Source of the DNA: CAZOOK01 sp964581385
GTDB lineage: Bacteria; Pseudomonadota; Gammaproteobacteria; Nevskiales; Nevskiaceae
Direction: 5' to 3'
Length of the DNA stretch: 64,000 bases
Assembly: GCA_964581385.1 (NCBI GenBank)
Contig: CAZOOK010000008.1
Location: forward strand, 62,001 to 126,000
Part shown: positions 54,371 through 62,328 of the stretch, one piece after another
Layout: every line of letters begins with the position of its first letter
Position numbering within the stretch: the first letter of the stretch is position 1
The notes under the pieces: model-generated
What the model was told of the DNA's origin: nothing
The model's database searches: none
Seen by the model: only the letters and a program-made list of their open reading frames with translations
Program-made: the position numbers and the translations under genes

Positions 54371-54697
54371 TCAGGTCAAGACGACAACGATGCTGACAAA
54401 TACCTCGGCGACGCCGACTATGGTCGTGACTGCGACGGTACTCTGCACGGTCGCAGTAGTGGTGGTCGGACCCTTGCCTTTGCCGGCAGCAATGCGGCCA
54501 AGCTGCTCATCGCTCAGGCGTCCCTGAGCGCGGCTGGCGAGATAGGCCTGGGCATCGTCGACTGTTACGTCGTACCCCTTGGCACTAGCAACCGAAATTA
54601 CACCGGAAAGTCCACCACCCGTATTTTTTACTTCCTGGAACCAGCCTGGGTTTGCTTTAAGATCTGCAACAAAACGCTCCGCGTCTTCTTTGCTCAT
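54371..54697 (-). CDS. RiPP precursor peptide 2 with Nif11-type leader
   Basis: 108 residues, ATG at 54697 preceded by GAGGG. Leader 1-76 is the same as precursor 1 at 66 of 76 positions; the core from 77 is PTTTTATVQSTVAVTT, then IVGVAEVFVSIVVVLT, with 21 of 32 residues Val, Ile or Thr, no Asp, Asn, Cys, Tyr, Lys or Arg. The leader ends IAAGKGKG as in precursor 1. First gene of the precursor-modification transcript. Conserved leader with freely changed core is the pattern of a RiPP with one shared enzyme set. Confidence 0.9.
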   Translation of the reverse strand: MSKEDAERFVADLKANPGWFQEVKNTGGGLSGVISVASAKGYDVTVDDAQAYLASRAQGRLSDEQLGRIAAGKGKGPTTTTATVQSTVAVTTIVGVAEVFVSIVVVLT

Positions 54698-54984
54698 TGG
54701 TATTTCCCTCTTTAAAAGTCGTCGATAAAAACTTTTTAGTGTGATCCCTACGTCCTACCAGGCGGTTTCGAAGCCCCGCTTTTAAGCAATTTATAAAAGC
54801 CCCGCCCTGGGCGAGTCGAGTCTGGCAGGCGCTCCGGGCAGAGTCAACAGGAAATCAACTAGAGTCATATTTCCGTAATTTTCCGCCGTCAACTGCAGCC
54901 GATTTTCTTCGCAAAATGTGGGCCGGCTATGTGCTCGACGCAGAGACGCGAAAAACAGGCGGGACACTACCCCCATCTGTTTGA
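54698..54984 (-). promoter_or_regulatory. Upstream region of precursor 2 with a direct repeat
   Basis: The plus strand holds AAGCCCCGC at 54771-54779 and again at 54797-54805, 26 bases apart, on either side of an AT-rich TTTATAAAA-like core that could contain the -10 element of the precursor transcript. The repeats may be sites for an activator or repressor; no regulator gene lies in the cluster. No gene seen in the remaining 180 bases up to the sulfotransferase stop. Confidence 0.4.
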
Positions 54985-55593
54985 TCAGGTCAGCAACAGG
55001 CCAGCTTCAGCGCACCATTGCTTCAGCTCCGCCAGATTCTGAACGGTGTCCAGCTCATAAGGTATGCCGCGGATAGCCTGAACCGGCCCGGGCGCTGTTA
55101 TACCAAGACGGGCAAGATGGGCGGGGAAATCCGCCACAAGATCTTCGTACTGCCAGCGCTCGACCCGGCCGAAGTCCTTAAAGTCACTGGCATCGAAATA
55201 GGCTTCGCTCATGCGAATAAAATGAGCGACGAACAGACACTCGTCGCGATTGACGCGAAACGGTTGTAGCGGGGCACTATCCTTTGCGTGGAATCGCCCG
55301 CCACGCAATGAAACCAGATGGCTCACCACCTGTGCCAACTTATCCCGGCGAGTCAGCAGGATCAGATCGGTAACATCGCGATGCCGGAGATGTTCGATGA
55401 AATGATAGGTCTCGCCTTTGACGACGACGATGTCGATGTCCTCGCGCCGGTAGGCGTCATCCAATAAGCGGACCGGACTGAAATCCCAGATGTGATAGAC
55501 CCGGTTACTGTCCTTCAGGGCCATCACAAGCGCGTTATATAAAGTCGTGCTGGCGGTGCGACCCGGATTGGCAATGGCAATTTGACGACGCAT
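54985..55593 (-). CDS. Sulfotransferase-like protein 1
   Basis: Start at ATG 55593 with AAGGAATT upstream; the longer frame at 55716 would overlap the divergent gene. 202 residues, short for the family. Near the N terminus, NPGRTASTTLYNALV is the PAPS-binding 5'-PSB loop, and LLTRRDKLAQVVSHLVSLR matches the 3'-phosphate-binding segment. YWxYEDL is present as WQYEDLV. It should transfer sulfate from PAPS to an acceptor; in this cluster the acceptor is probably the peptide. Divergent from sulfotransferase 2, 80 bases away. Confidence 0.75.
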   Translation of the reverse strand: MRRQIAIANPGRTASTTLYNALVMALKDSNRVYHIWDFSPVRLLDDAYRREDIDIVVVKGETYHFIEHLRHRDVTDLILLTRRDKLAQVVSHLVSLRGGRFHAKDSAPLQPFRVNRDECLFVAHFIRMSEAYFDASDFKDFGRVERWQYEDLVADFPAHLARLGITAPGPVQAIRGIPYELDTVQNLAELKQWCAEAGLLLT

Positions 55594-55673
55594 GAGAATT
55601 CCTTGGTGGCAACCGCACGTATAATTTATTTGCCACGTCCAATGCAAATAAAAATTCATGTAAGAAAAGACGC

Positions 55674-56567
55674 ATGGACAAATTGTCACCGTTGTTGATA
55701 CTGCACTGCGCAGCACCTATGGAGATGAACAGCGTGGTTACTCTGACAGAAGACAAATCTCTGCCTTTCGTTCCGGTTCTGGTGACTGGTGCTCCGCGCT
55801 GCGGAACCCATTTCATTCATTCCTTGATCTGCACCTCGGCGAAAACCAATCCTTTCATTCCCGAATTCCACTATCTTCATCATCTGGTGGAGTGCTATCT
55901 GCAGTCCGTGCGTATGTTCCCGATGGGCAGCAACTCGACTTTTCCCACGGTCCAGGGCTTTGCCGACCATCATTTCGGGTTGATTCGCCAATCCTTGACG
56001 CAATGCTGGCGCAATGCGGGAGAACCGGCGTTTTTCACTTTCAAGCATTGTTCCCTGACCCCGCACGTCGCCCTGCTCGGCGAACACCTGCCCGACATGC
56101 GTTTCGTCATCATCATCCGCGATCCGCTCGACGCCGCCGCGTCGTTCGTGCGGGCGGCGCGAGCGCACAACGCCCAGCCCGACCTGATGCCGATCCTGGC
56201 GATCGAGAAGGCCATCACGGTTTTTAACGCCTATTACGGCGCGGTGATCCAGGCCGCCGCAACGGAGCTGGGTTCGCGTCTGCTATGCGTTCGTTATGAA
56301 GACCTCGCCAACGGACGAGGCATCGATCGTCTGAAGCATTTTCTTGGATTTATGGACATGGATCCCGCGAAACTATGGCAGCGAGCGACTTTCGATATTG
56401 GTCAGGAATACAAGCAGTGGCATCTGTACTCGGACCTCTGGGGCAAACCCGTATCCGCTGATCATATTGGCCAGCATGTGGAGGTACTCCCGTCCGGCAT
56501 CGCTGAAGTGATTCGCGAAAAAACCTACGATATCGCGCAAGCCTTCGGCAGATTTGCGGCCGCATAA
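55674..56567 (+). CDS. Sulfotransferase-like protein 2
   Basis: 297 residues; ATG 55674 is used though ATG 55719 and 55725 are possible. 5'-PSB loop VTGAPRCGTHFIHSLI at about 38-52; 3' segment RDPLDAAASFVRAAR near 148; RYEDLAN. Larger than protein 1 and not close to it in sequence, so they are not a recent duplication. Followed by a hydrolase after 23 bases. The two may act on different sites or form a pair. Confidence 0.8.
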   Translation: MDKLSPLLILHCAAPMEMNSVVTLTEDKSLPFVPVLVTGAPRCGTHFIHSLICTSAKTNPFIPEFHYLHHLVECYLQSVRMFPMGSNSTFPTVQGFADHHFGLIRQSLTQCWRNAGEPAFFTFKHCSLTPHVALLGEHLPDMRFVIIIRDPLDAAASFVRAARAHNAQPDLMPILAIEKAITVFNAYYGAVIQAAATELGSRLLCVRYEDLANGRGIDRLKHFLGFMDMDPAKLWQRATFDIGQEYKQWHLYSDLWGKPVSADHIGQHVEVLPSGIAEVIREKTYDIAQAFGRFAAA

Positions 56568-56590
56568 CCCGACTGCCCCAGGAGGAAAAT

Positions 56591-57583
56591 ATGCTGTCAC
56601 CACGGCCACGCAGCCTTGGAGTGATTTTGCTTTCACCGCTCATGCTTCTGTTCGGTGCCTGCGGCAATGCCCAGCAGCATTGGTCAGAACGCGACGTGAC
56701 GATTTCCGGTGCTGACGGCCCATTGGTCGGTACGCTGACGATGCCGAAAGCCATCTCGAACCCAGTGCCCGCCGCCCTTATCTTTGCCGGCTCGGGTCCG
56801 ACTGATCGCGACGGCAACGATACCAAGCTGGGACTGCGCGATGATGCATATAAATTGCTGGCGCATTCGCTGGCCGACCGGGGAATTGCCAGCCTGCGTT
56901 TCGATAAGCGCGGCGTCGGGGCCAGCAATGCGGCCACCCACAATGGTGGTGAACCCCTCACGGTCGATACCTATGTTCAGGACGGAATGGCTTGGCTCGC
57001 ATTGCTGCGCCAGCAGCCCGATATTGGAAGGGTCCTGTTGTTAGGTCATAGCGAAGGCGCGCTGATCGCCACACTGGTCGCCGAGCGGACGGAAGCAGCC
57101 GGGTTGATTCTGGTGGCTGGTATGGGCGAGCCGATGGACTTGATCATCGAGCGCGAGCTGCATCAAGCGGCCGCACCTAAAGCCTTGCAGGTAAAAACGG
57201 AAGAGATTCTTAACCAGCTCAAAGCCGGCAAACAGGTGGCCGATGTGCCACCGGCGCTGATGCAGTTGTTCCGGCCCAGCGTCCAGCCCTATCTCATTTC
57301 GATTCTCGCCAAAGATCCCAAAGCGGAATTGGCCAAGCTCACCCTCCCTACTCTCGTTCTCCAGGGAACGACCGACCTGCAAGCTTCGGTCGAGGACGCG
57401 CAACGCCTGGCATCGGCTCGTCCCAATATCAGACTTAAGCTATTGGAGGGTGTTAATCATGTGCTGCGCATCGCACCACTCGACCGCAAAGCAAACCTCC
57501 GCACCTACCGCCAACCGGGACTGCCTCTGGCGCCGACGGTGGTAGAGGATATCGCCACGTTCATCACTGGGAGCACCAAGTGA
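56591..57583 (+). CDS. Lipoprotein alpha/beta hydrolase
   Basis: 330 residues; GGAGG precedes the ATG. Signal peptide with lipobox LFGAC (Cys24), then FAGSGPTDRDGND, nucleophile elbow GHSEG with Ser154, and a final VNHVLR His. This is the family of exported serine hydrolases with the GSGPTDRDGN oxyanion motif. With the sulfotransferase it may act on the exported peptide, as protection or maturation; or it is unrelated and only adjacent. It converges on the RND operon with 79 bases between. Confidence 0.72.
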   Translation: MLSPRPRSLGVILLSPLMLLFGACGNAQQHWSERDVTISGADGPLVGTLTMPKAISNPVPAALIFAGSGPTDRDGNDTKLGLRDDAYKLLAHSLADRGIASLRFDKRGVGASNAATHNGGEPLTVDTYVQDGMAWLALLRQQPDIGRVLLLGHSEGALIATLVAERTEAAGLILVAGMGEPMDLIIERELHQAAAPKALQVKTEEILNQLKAGKQVADVPPALMQLFRPSVQPYLISILAKDPKAELAKLTLPTLVLQGTTDLQASVEDAQRLASARPNIRLKLLEGVNHVLRIAPLDRKANLRTYRQPGLPLAPTVVEDIATFITGSTK

Positions 57584-57662
57584 CGGATCACGCGTGAATG
57601 CGCGAGGTGCGGCACCAACGCGCCTTTGCAGAGCAACCGGCAGGCTTCTTCCAAAATCCGGA

Positions 57663-59144
57663 TCAAGGGGTCGCCGATGTTGCGGCGACCGGTGGTGGAG
57701 CTGCTGCTGGCGCGTCGGCAGTGGGCTGTGGGAATTGCCAGCCACCGCCGAGCGCGCGATACAGTTGTACGAGCGACAGCAGCGTATTGAGATGAGCAGA
57801 CGACAGAGTGAGTTCTGAAGTGAACAGGTCCCGATCTGCATCGATGACATTGAAATACGAAGAATAGCCAATGCGATAGCGTGCGGACGCGATAGTATCG
57901 GCGCGTTGTTGTGCATCCACCTGCGCCTGTTGCGCTTGCTGGAATTCGGCATATTTCTGCCGCGCAACCAGCGCATCGGAGACTTCCTGAAATGCGATCT
58001 GCACACTCTTCTGATAGCGCAGCAGGGCCTCGCGTTTTTGCGCGTCAGCAAAATCGATTTGATACAGGTTGCGCTGTGAATCCAGCAAAGGTTGCAGCAG
58101 GCCAGCGCCCACCGACCAGGTTCTAGCGGGACCGCTGAACAGATCGGATAAAGCGGTGCTCGCGTTACCGCCAGTGGCGGTCAAAGTGATCGAAGGAAAC
58201 AAGGCCGCTTTGGCCACACCGACCTGCGCATTGGCCGCTACCAGATTCTGTTCCGCCGCGCGCAGATCTGGGCGGCGCTGCAACAGCTGCGATGGTAATC
58301 CAGCAGGCGGCGCCGGGGTGTTATCTGAGATGTGTTCGAACGGAGCATTGGCCGTACGCAACACGGCATCGGGATTATGGCCCAGCAGCACACTGAGCTG
58401 ATCCTCAGTCTGGGCAACCTGGCGTTCGAGATCGGGAATGTTGGCCTGGGCAACGGCCAGCTGCGCTTCGGCGGTTGCCACATCCAGACCCGACACCGTG
58501 CCGCGCTCGTGTTGCGCCCGCGTCAGGTCAACGAATTTCTGGCGCGTTTCCAACGTGTGGCGGGTGATCGCCAGCTGCTCATCGAAGGTGAGCAAGGTGA
58601 AGTAAGCCGTGGCGACGCCGGACACAAGGCTACTGACAACATCCTGTTTGGAAAACTCGGATGCAAGCAATTCAGCGCGGGCTGCTTCGCTCGCGCGTCG
58701 GTACTTGCCCCAGAAGTCGAATTCGTAGGACAGGCTGCCTTCCACCGAAAACACATTGCTGATCGGCGGCGCACCCGGCGGTATTTCGAATTGCGAAGAT
58801 CGTTGGCGCTCCACCCCTGCGCGAGCCGAAATCTGCGGCAGCTGCTGCAGATGCGCGGAACCCAGCGCGGCTCTGGCCTGGTCGATGCGGGCGGCAGCGA
58901 TGCGCACATCCAGATTGTTATCGAGCGCTTCGCGGATCAACGCTTGCAGCGTCGGATCATGGTAAATCTCCCACCATCCCAGGTCGCCCAATGAGCCGGG
59001 CTCTGCATCCGGTTGCCAACGGAAAGTTTGTGGAGGCTTGAGATCCGGGCGCTGATAGTCCGGTCCCAGCTTGCAGCCACCAGCGAGCAGCACCGCCAGA
59101 ACCGCCAGAACCGCAGCAAAGTTGCGCAGCAAACCGCGGCTCAC
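57663..59144 (-). CDS. RND-system outer membrane channel, NodT-type lipoprotein
   Basis: 493 residues, signal peptide with lipobox LLAGGC (Cys about 23) followed by LGPDYQRPDL, the N terminus of NodT/OprM-type channels. Two duplicated TolC-like repeats. It is the last gene of the minus-strand mfp-rnd-omf operon and overlaps the pump gene by 4 bases. Confidence 0.9.
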   Translation of the reverse strand: MSRGLLRNFAAVLAVLAVLLAGGCKLGPDYQRPDLKPPQTFRWQPDAEPGSLGDLGWWEIYHDPTLQALIREALDNNLDVRIAAARIDQARAALGSAHLQQLPQISARAGVERQRSSQFEIPPGAPPISNVFSVEGSLSYEFDFWGKYRRASEAARAELLASEFSKQDVVSSLVSGVATAYFTLLTFDEQLAITRHTLETRQKFVDLTRAQHERGTVSGLDVATAEAQLAVAQANIPDLERQVAQTEDQLSVLLGHNPDAVLRTANAPFEHISDNTPAPPAGLPSQLLQRRPDLRAAEQNLVAANAQVGVAKAALFPSITLTATGGNASTALSDLFSGPARTWSVGAGLLQPLLDSQRNLYQIDFADAQKREALLRYQKSVQIAFQEVSDALVARQKYAEFQQAQQAQVDAQQRADTIASARYRIGYSSYFNVIDADRDLFTSELTLSSAHLNTLLSLVQLYRALGGGWQFPQPTADAPAAAPPPVAATSATP

Positions 59145-62100
59145 GACGGTATCCCTGGCTTCGATGCGGGTTTGCCACGCAATCGCTCGGAGACGCGCTG
59201 CGTGAGCACATAGAACACCGGGATGATGAAGATGCCGAGCATGGTTGCGGCAGTCATGCCGAATACCACTGCAGTGCCCAATACCAGACGTGCGCCCGAG
59301 CCGGCGCCAGTAGCAATTGCCAGCGGCGCGGAACCGAGGATGAAGGCAAACGAAGTCATCAGGATCGGGCGCAGGCGCAGGCGCGCGCCCTCGATTGCCG
59401 CGTCCACCAACGGCTTGCCGCGTTCGTATTCGAGTTTGGCGAATTCGACGATCAGGATCGCGTTCTTCGCCGCCAGACCGATCAGCATCACCAAGCCGAC
59501 CTGCACATAAATATTGTTGTCCATGCCGCGCAGCAGCAGTCCGACGCAGGCACCGAGCACGGCGAATGGGATGCCCAGCAGCACGGCGAAAGGAACCGCC
59601 CAGCTTTCGTACAGCGCGGCCAGCACCAGAAACACGAACACAATCGCGACCGCAAAAATGTAGGGCGCTTGGCCGCTGGAAATTTTTTCCTGGTAGGTGA
59701 CGCCAGTCCAGTCGTAACCGTAACCATCCGGCAGATCACGCGCCAGATCCTCCATTGCCTTCACCGCCTGCCCCGAGCTATAGCCCGGTGCCGCGGCGCC
59801 ATTGATGGTGACGGCGCGCAGCACGTTGTAGCGCTCAATGTATTCCGGCCCCTGCTTGGGCTTGATCGAAACCAGCGTCGACAGCGGCACCATATCGCCC
59901 GCGTCGGTGCGCACATAAAGATGATTAACAGCTTCAGGAGAGCTGCGAGCAAAGGCTTCGGCCTGCGCGGTTACTTTGTAGGTGCGTCCGAAAAGATTGA
60001 AGTCGTTGATGTAGCCGCCGCCGAGAAACATCTGCAAGGCGGAAAAAACGCTGGAAATCGAAACACCCAAGGTTTTGGTGCGCTCGCGATCAAGCGCGTA
60101 TTCAATTTGCGGCGTATGCACGTTGAATTGCGTGGCGACGCGGGTGAGCTCCGGCCGCTTGTTAGCACGGCCTACGAAGTCTTGAATCACTCCGGCGAAT
60201 TTTTCGATATTGCCACCAGCACGGTCCTCGAGCAGGAATTCGAAGCCGCCCGCGCTGCCGATGCCGGGAATGGAAGGTGGATTCAGCGTCAGTGCCATAG
60301 CCTCCTTGATGGTACCGGCGGCGAGTTTGTTGACGCGCGCCGCCAGCGCAATAGCGCCATGCTCGGGACCGCAACGCTGATCCCAGGGTTTGAGGACGAT
60401 AAAGATGGTGGCCGCATAGGACGAAGTGGTACCCGTGAGCAGGTTCAGGCCGGTGATGGCGAAGGTGGCTTCGACTTCCGGTTGCTTGCGCAGTAACTCG
60501 CTGAATGCGCCGGCAACGGCCTCGGTGCGCTGAGTCGAGGCGCCGACCGGCAGATTGACTACGCCGAGCAGATAGCCCTGATCCTCGTCGGGCAGGAAGC
60601 CAGATGGACGAGTCAGCAGCAGCGCTACCGCCGCCGCGGTCAAAATCAGAAAAACCGTCATCGCCACCACGGCGCGCCGGATCACCTTGCCGACCGTCTC
60701 CGTATAGCGCGCAGTGAAGTGTTCGAAGCCGCGATTGAAAGCACCGAAGAAACGTCCGAGCAGGCCGCGGAAATGCGATTCCGCGGTCGGCTTGAGCAGC
60801 AGTGCGCACAAAGCGGGCGTGAACGTCAATGCAATGAGCGCCGAGATCGCCACCGATACTGCCAGCGTCAGCGCGAATTGCCGATAGAACTGTCCGGTGA
60901 GGCCGCCCAGAAATGCGACCGGCACGAATACTGAGATCAGCACCAGCGCGATCGCGATCACCGGCCCGGATACTTCGCGCATCGCCGCCTTGGTGGCATC
61001 CCGTGCGGAAAGCTTACGGCTGTCCATGATTTCGGTGGCCGCTTCGACCACGACAATCGCGTCATCAACCACCAGGCCGATGGCCAGTACCAGCGCGAAT
61101 AAGGTGAGCGTGTTCAACGAAAAACCCAGTGCGACGAAAGCACTGAAAGTGCCGATCAGCGATACCGGCACGGCCAGCATCGGGATCAGCGTCGCGCGCC
61201 AGCTTTCGAGAAAGATGAACACCACCAGCAGCACCAGCAGCGAAGCTTCGAACAGAGTTTTGATGACCTCGTGTACAGATTCGGCGACGAACAGTGTGGT
61301 GTCGAAGGGGATCGAGTAGTGGATGCCCTGCGGGAAGCTCGGCGCCAGCGTATCCATGGCTTTGCGCACCGCCTTGGCGACGTCGAGTGCGTTGGCGTCG
61401 GGCAGCTGGTAAACACCGATGATCGCGGTCGGTATGCCGTTGAGTTTGCTGGAACGGGAGTAATCGGTGGCGGCAAGTTCGATGCGCGCGATGTCCTTGA
61501 GCCGTACGATCGCGCCGTCGCTGCCGGTGCGCACGACAATGTTGCCGTACTCCTCGATGCTGGCCAGACGGCCGTGCAGCGACACGGTGTACTGCATCTG
61601 CTGCCCGGGCGGCGCCGGCTCGGCGCCGACGCTGCCGGCGGGTGCCACCACGTTCTGCTCGGTGAGGACATTGCTGATGTCCTGCGTGGTGACGCTCAGG
61701 CGCGCCATCTTTCCCGGATCCAGCCAGATGCGCATACCGTAGTCGCGCGCACCCAGCACCAGTACTTGGCCGACGCCGGGCACGCGCGCCAGTGCATCGT
61801 AGACATGCAGCGTGGCGTAGTTGGACAGGAACAGATAGTCGTAGCGCGGATCGTCGGAACCGATTGCGACCGCCATCAGCACTTGCGGCTGGCGCTTGGC
61901 CACGGTGATGCCTTGTTGCAGCACCTGCTGCGGCAGCTGGCGCTGGGCAATGGCGACCTGATTCTGCACGTCAACTGCGGCGATGTCCTGTGGCGTACCG
62001 ACGTCGAAGGTGACGGTGAGCGCATAGGTGCCATCGTTGGCACTCTTGGAGTCCATATAGATCATGTGCGGCACGCCGTTGACCTGCTGCTCGATCGGCG

Positions 62101-62287
62101 CGGCGACGGACTGCTCGATGGTGCTGGCATCGGCGCCCGGGAAACTGGTCGACACGACAATGGTCGGCGGTGTGATCTGCGGGAAGCGCGCGATCGGCAA
62201 GCGGCTCAGTGCAACGCTGCCGGCGAGCGTGATGATGATGGCCAGGACGGTCGAGAAAACCGGTCGATCGATGAAATAATCGATCAT
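59141..62287 (-). CDS. RND efflux pump, HAE1 (AcrB/MexB) type
   Basis: 1048 residues, the usual length. MIDYFIDRPVFSTVLAIIIT at the N terminus, NGVPHMIYMDSKSANDGTY, a GLVVDDAIVVVEAATEIMD segment with the conserved Asp pair of the proton relay, and later FLGGGYINDFNLFGR. It exports toxic hydrophobic compounds; substrate range cannot be inferred. The pump starts 42 bases after the adaptor stop. Confidence 0.95.
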   Translation of the reverse strand: MIDYFIDRPVFSTVLAIIITLAGSVALSRLPIARFPQITPPTIVVSTSFPGADASTIEQSVAAPIEQQVNGVPHMIYMDSKSANDGTYALTVTFDVGTPQDIAAVDVQNQVAIAQRQLPQQVLQQGITVAKRQPQVLMAVAIGSDDPRYDYLFLSNYATLHVYDALARVPGVGQVLVLGARDYGMRIWLDPGKMARLSVTTQDISNVLTEQNVVAPAGSVGAEPAPPGQQMQYTVSLHGRLASIEEYGNIVVRTGSDGAIVRLKDIARIELAATDYSRSSKLNGIPTAIIGVYQLPDANALDVAKAVRKAMDTLAPSFPQGIHYSIPFDTTLFVAESVHEVIKTLFEASLLVLLVVFIFLESWRATLIPMLAVPVSLIGTFSAFVALGFSLNTLTLFALVLAIGLVVDDAIVVVEAATEIMDSRKLSARDATKAAMREVSGPVIAIALVLISVFVPVAFLGGLTGQFYRQFALTLAVSVAISALIALTFTPALCALLLKPTAESHFRGLLGRFFGAFNRGFEHFTARYTETVGKVIRRAVVAMTVFLILTAAAVALLLTRPSGFLPDEDQGYLLGVVNLPVGASTQRTEAVAGAFSELLRKQPEVEATFAITGLNLLTGTTSSYAATIFIVLKPWDQRCGPEHGAIALAARVNKLAAGTIKEAMALTLNPPSIPGIGSAGGFEFLLEDRAGGNIEKFAGVIQDFVGRANKRPELTRVATQFNVHTPQIEYALDRERTKTLGVSISSVFSALQMFLGGGYINDFNLFGRTYKVTAQAEAFARSSPEAVNHLYVRTDAGDMVPLSTLVSIKPKQGPEYIERYNVLRAVTINGAAAPGYSSGQAVKAMEDLARDLPDGYGYDWTGVTYQEKISSGQAPYIFAVAIVFVFLVLAALYESWAVPFAVLLGIPFAVLGACVGLLLRGMDNNIYVQVGLVMLIGLAAKNAILIVEFAKLEYERGKPLVDAAIEGARLRLRPILMTSFAFILGSAPLAIATGAGSGARLVLGTAVVFGMTAATMLGIFIIPVFYVLTQRVSERLRGKPASKPGIPS

Positions 62288-62328
62288 GTCCCGCTCCCGG
62301 CTCTCGACATGTCCGCCGATGCGGCCGG

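Noticed and set aside
53753..54697. Lanthipeptide or azole-containing product
   Set aside because: Neither core has a Cys, and no LanM, LanB, YcaO or dehydratase gene is found in the window.
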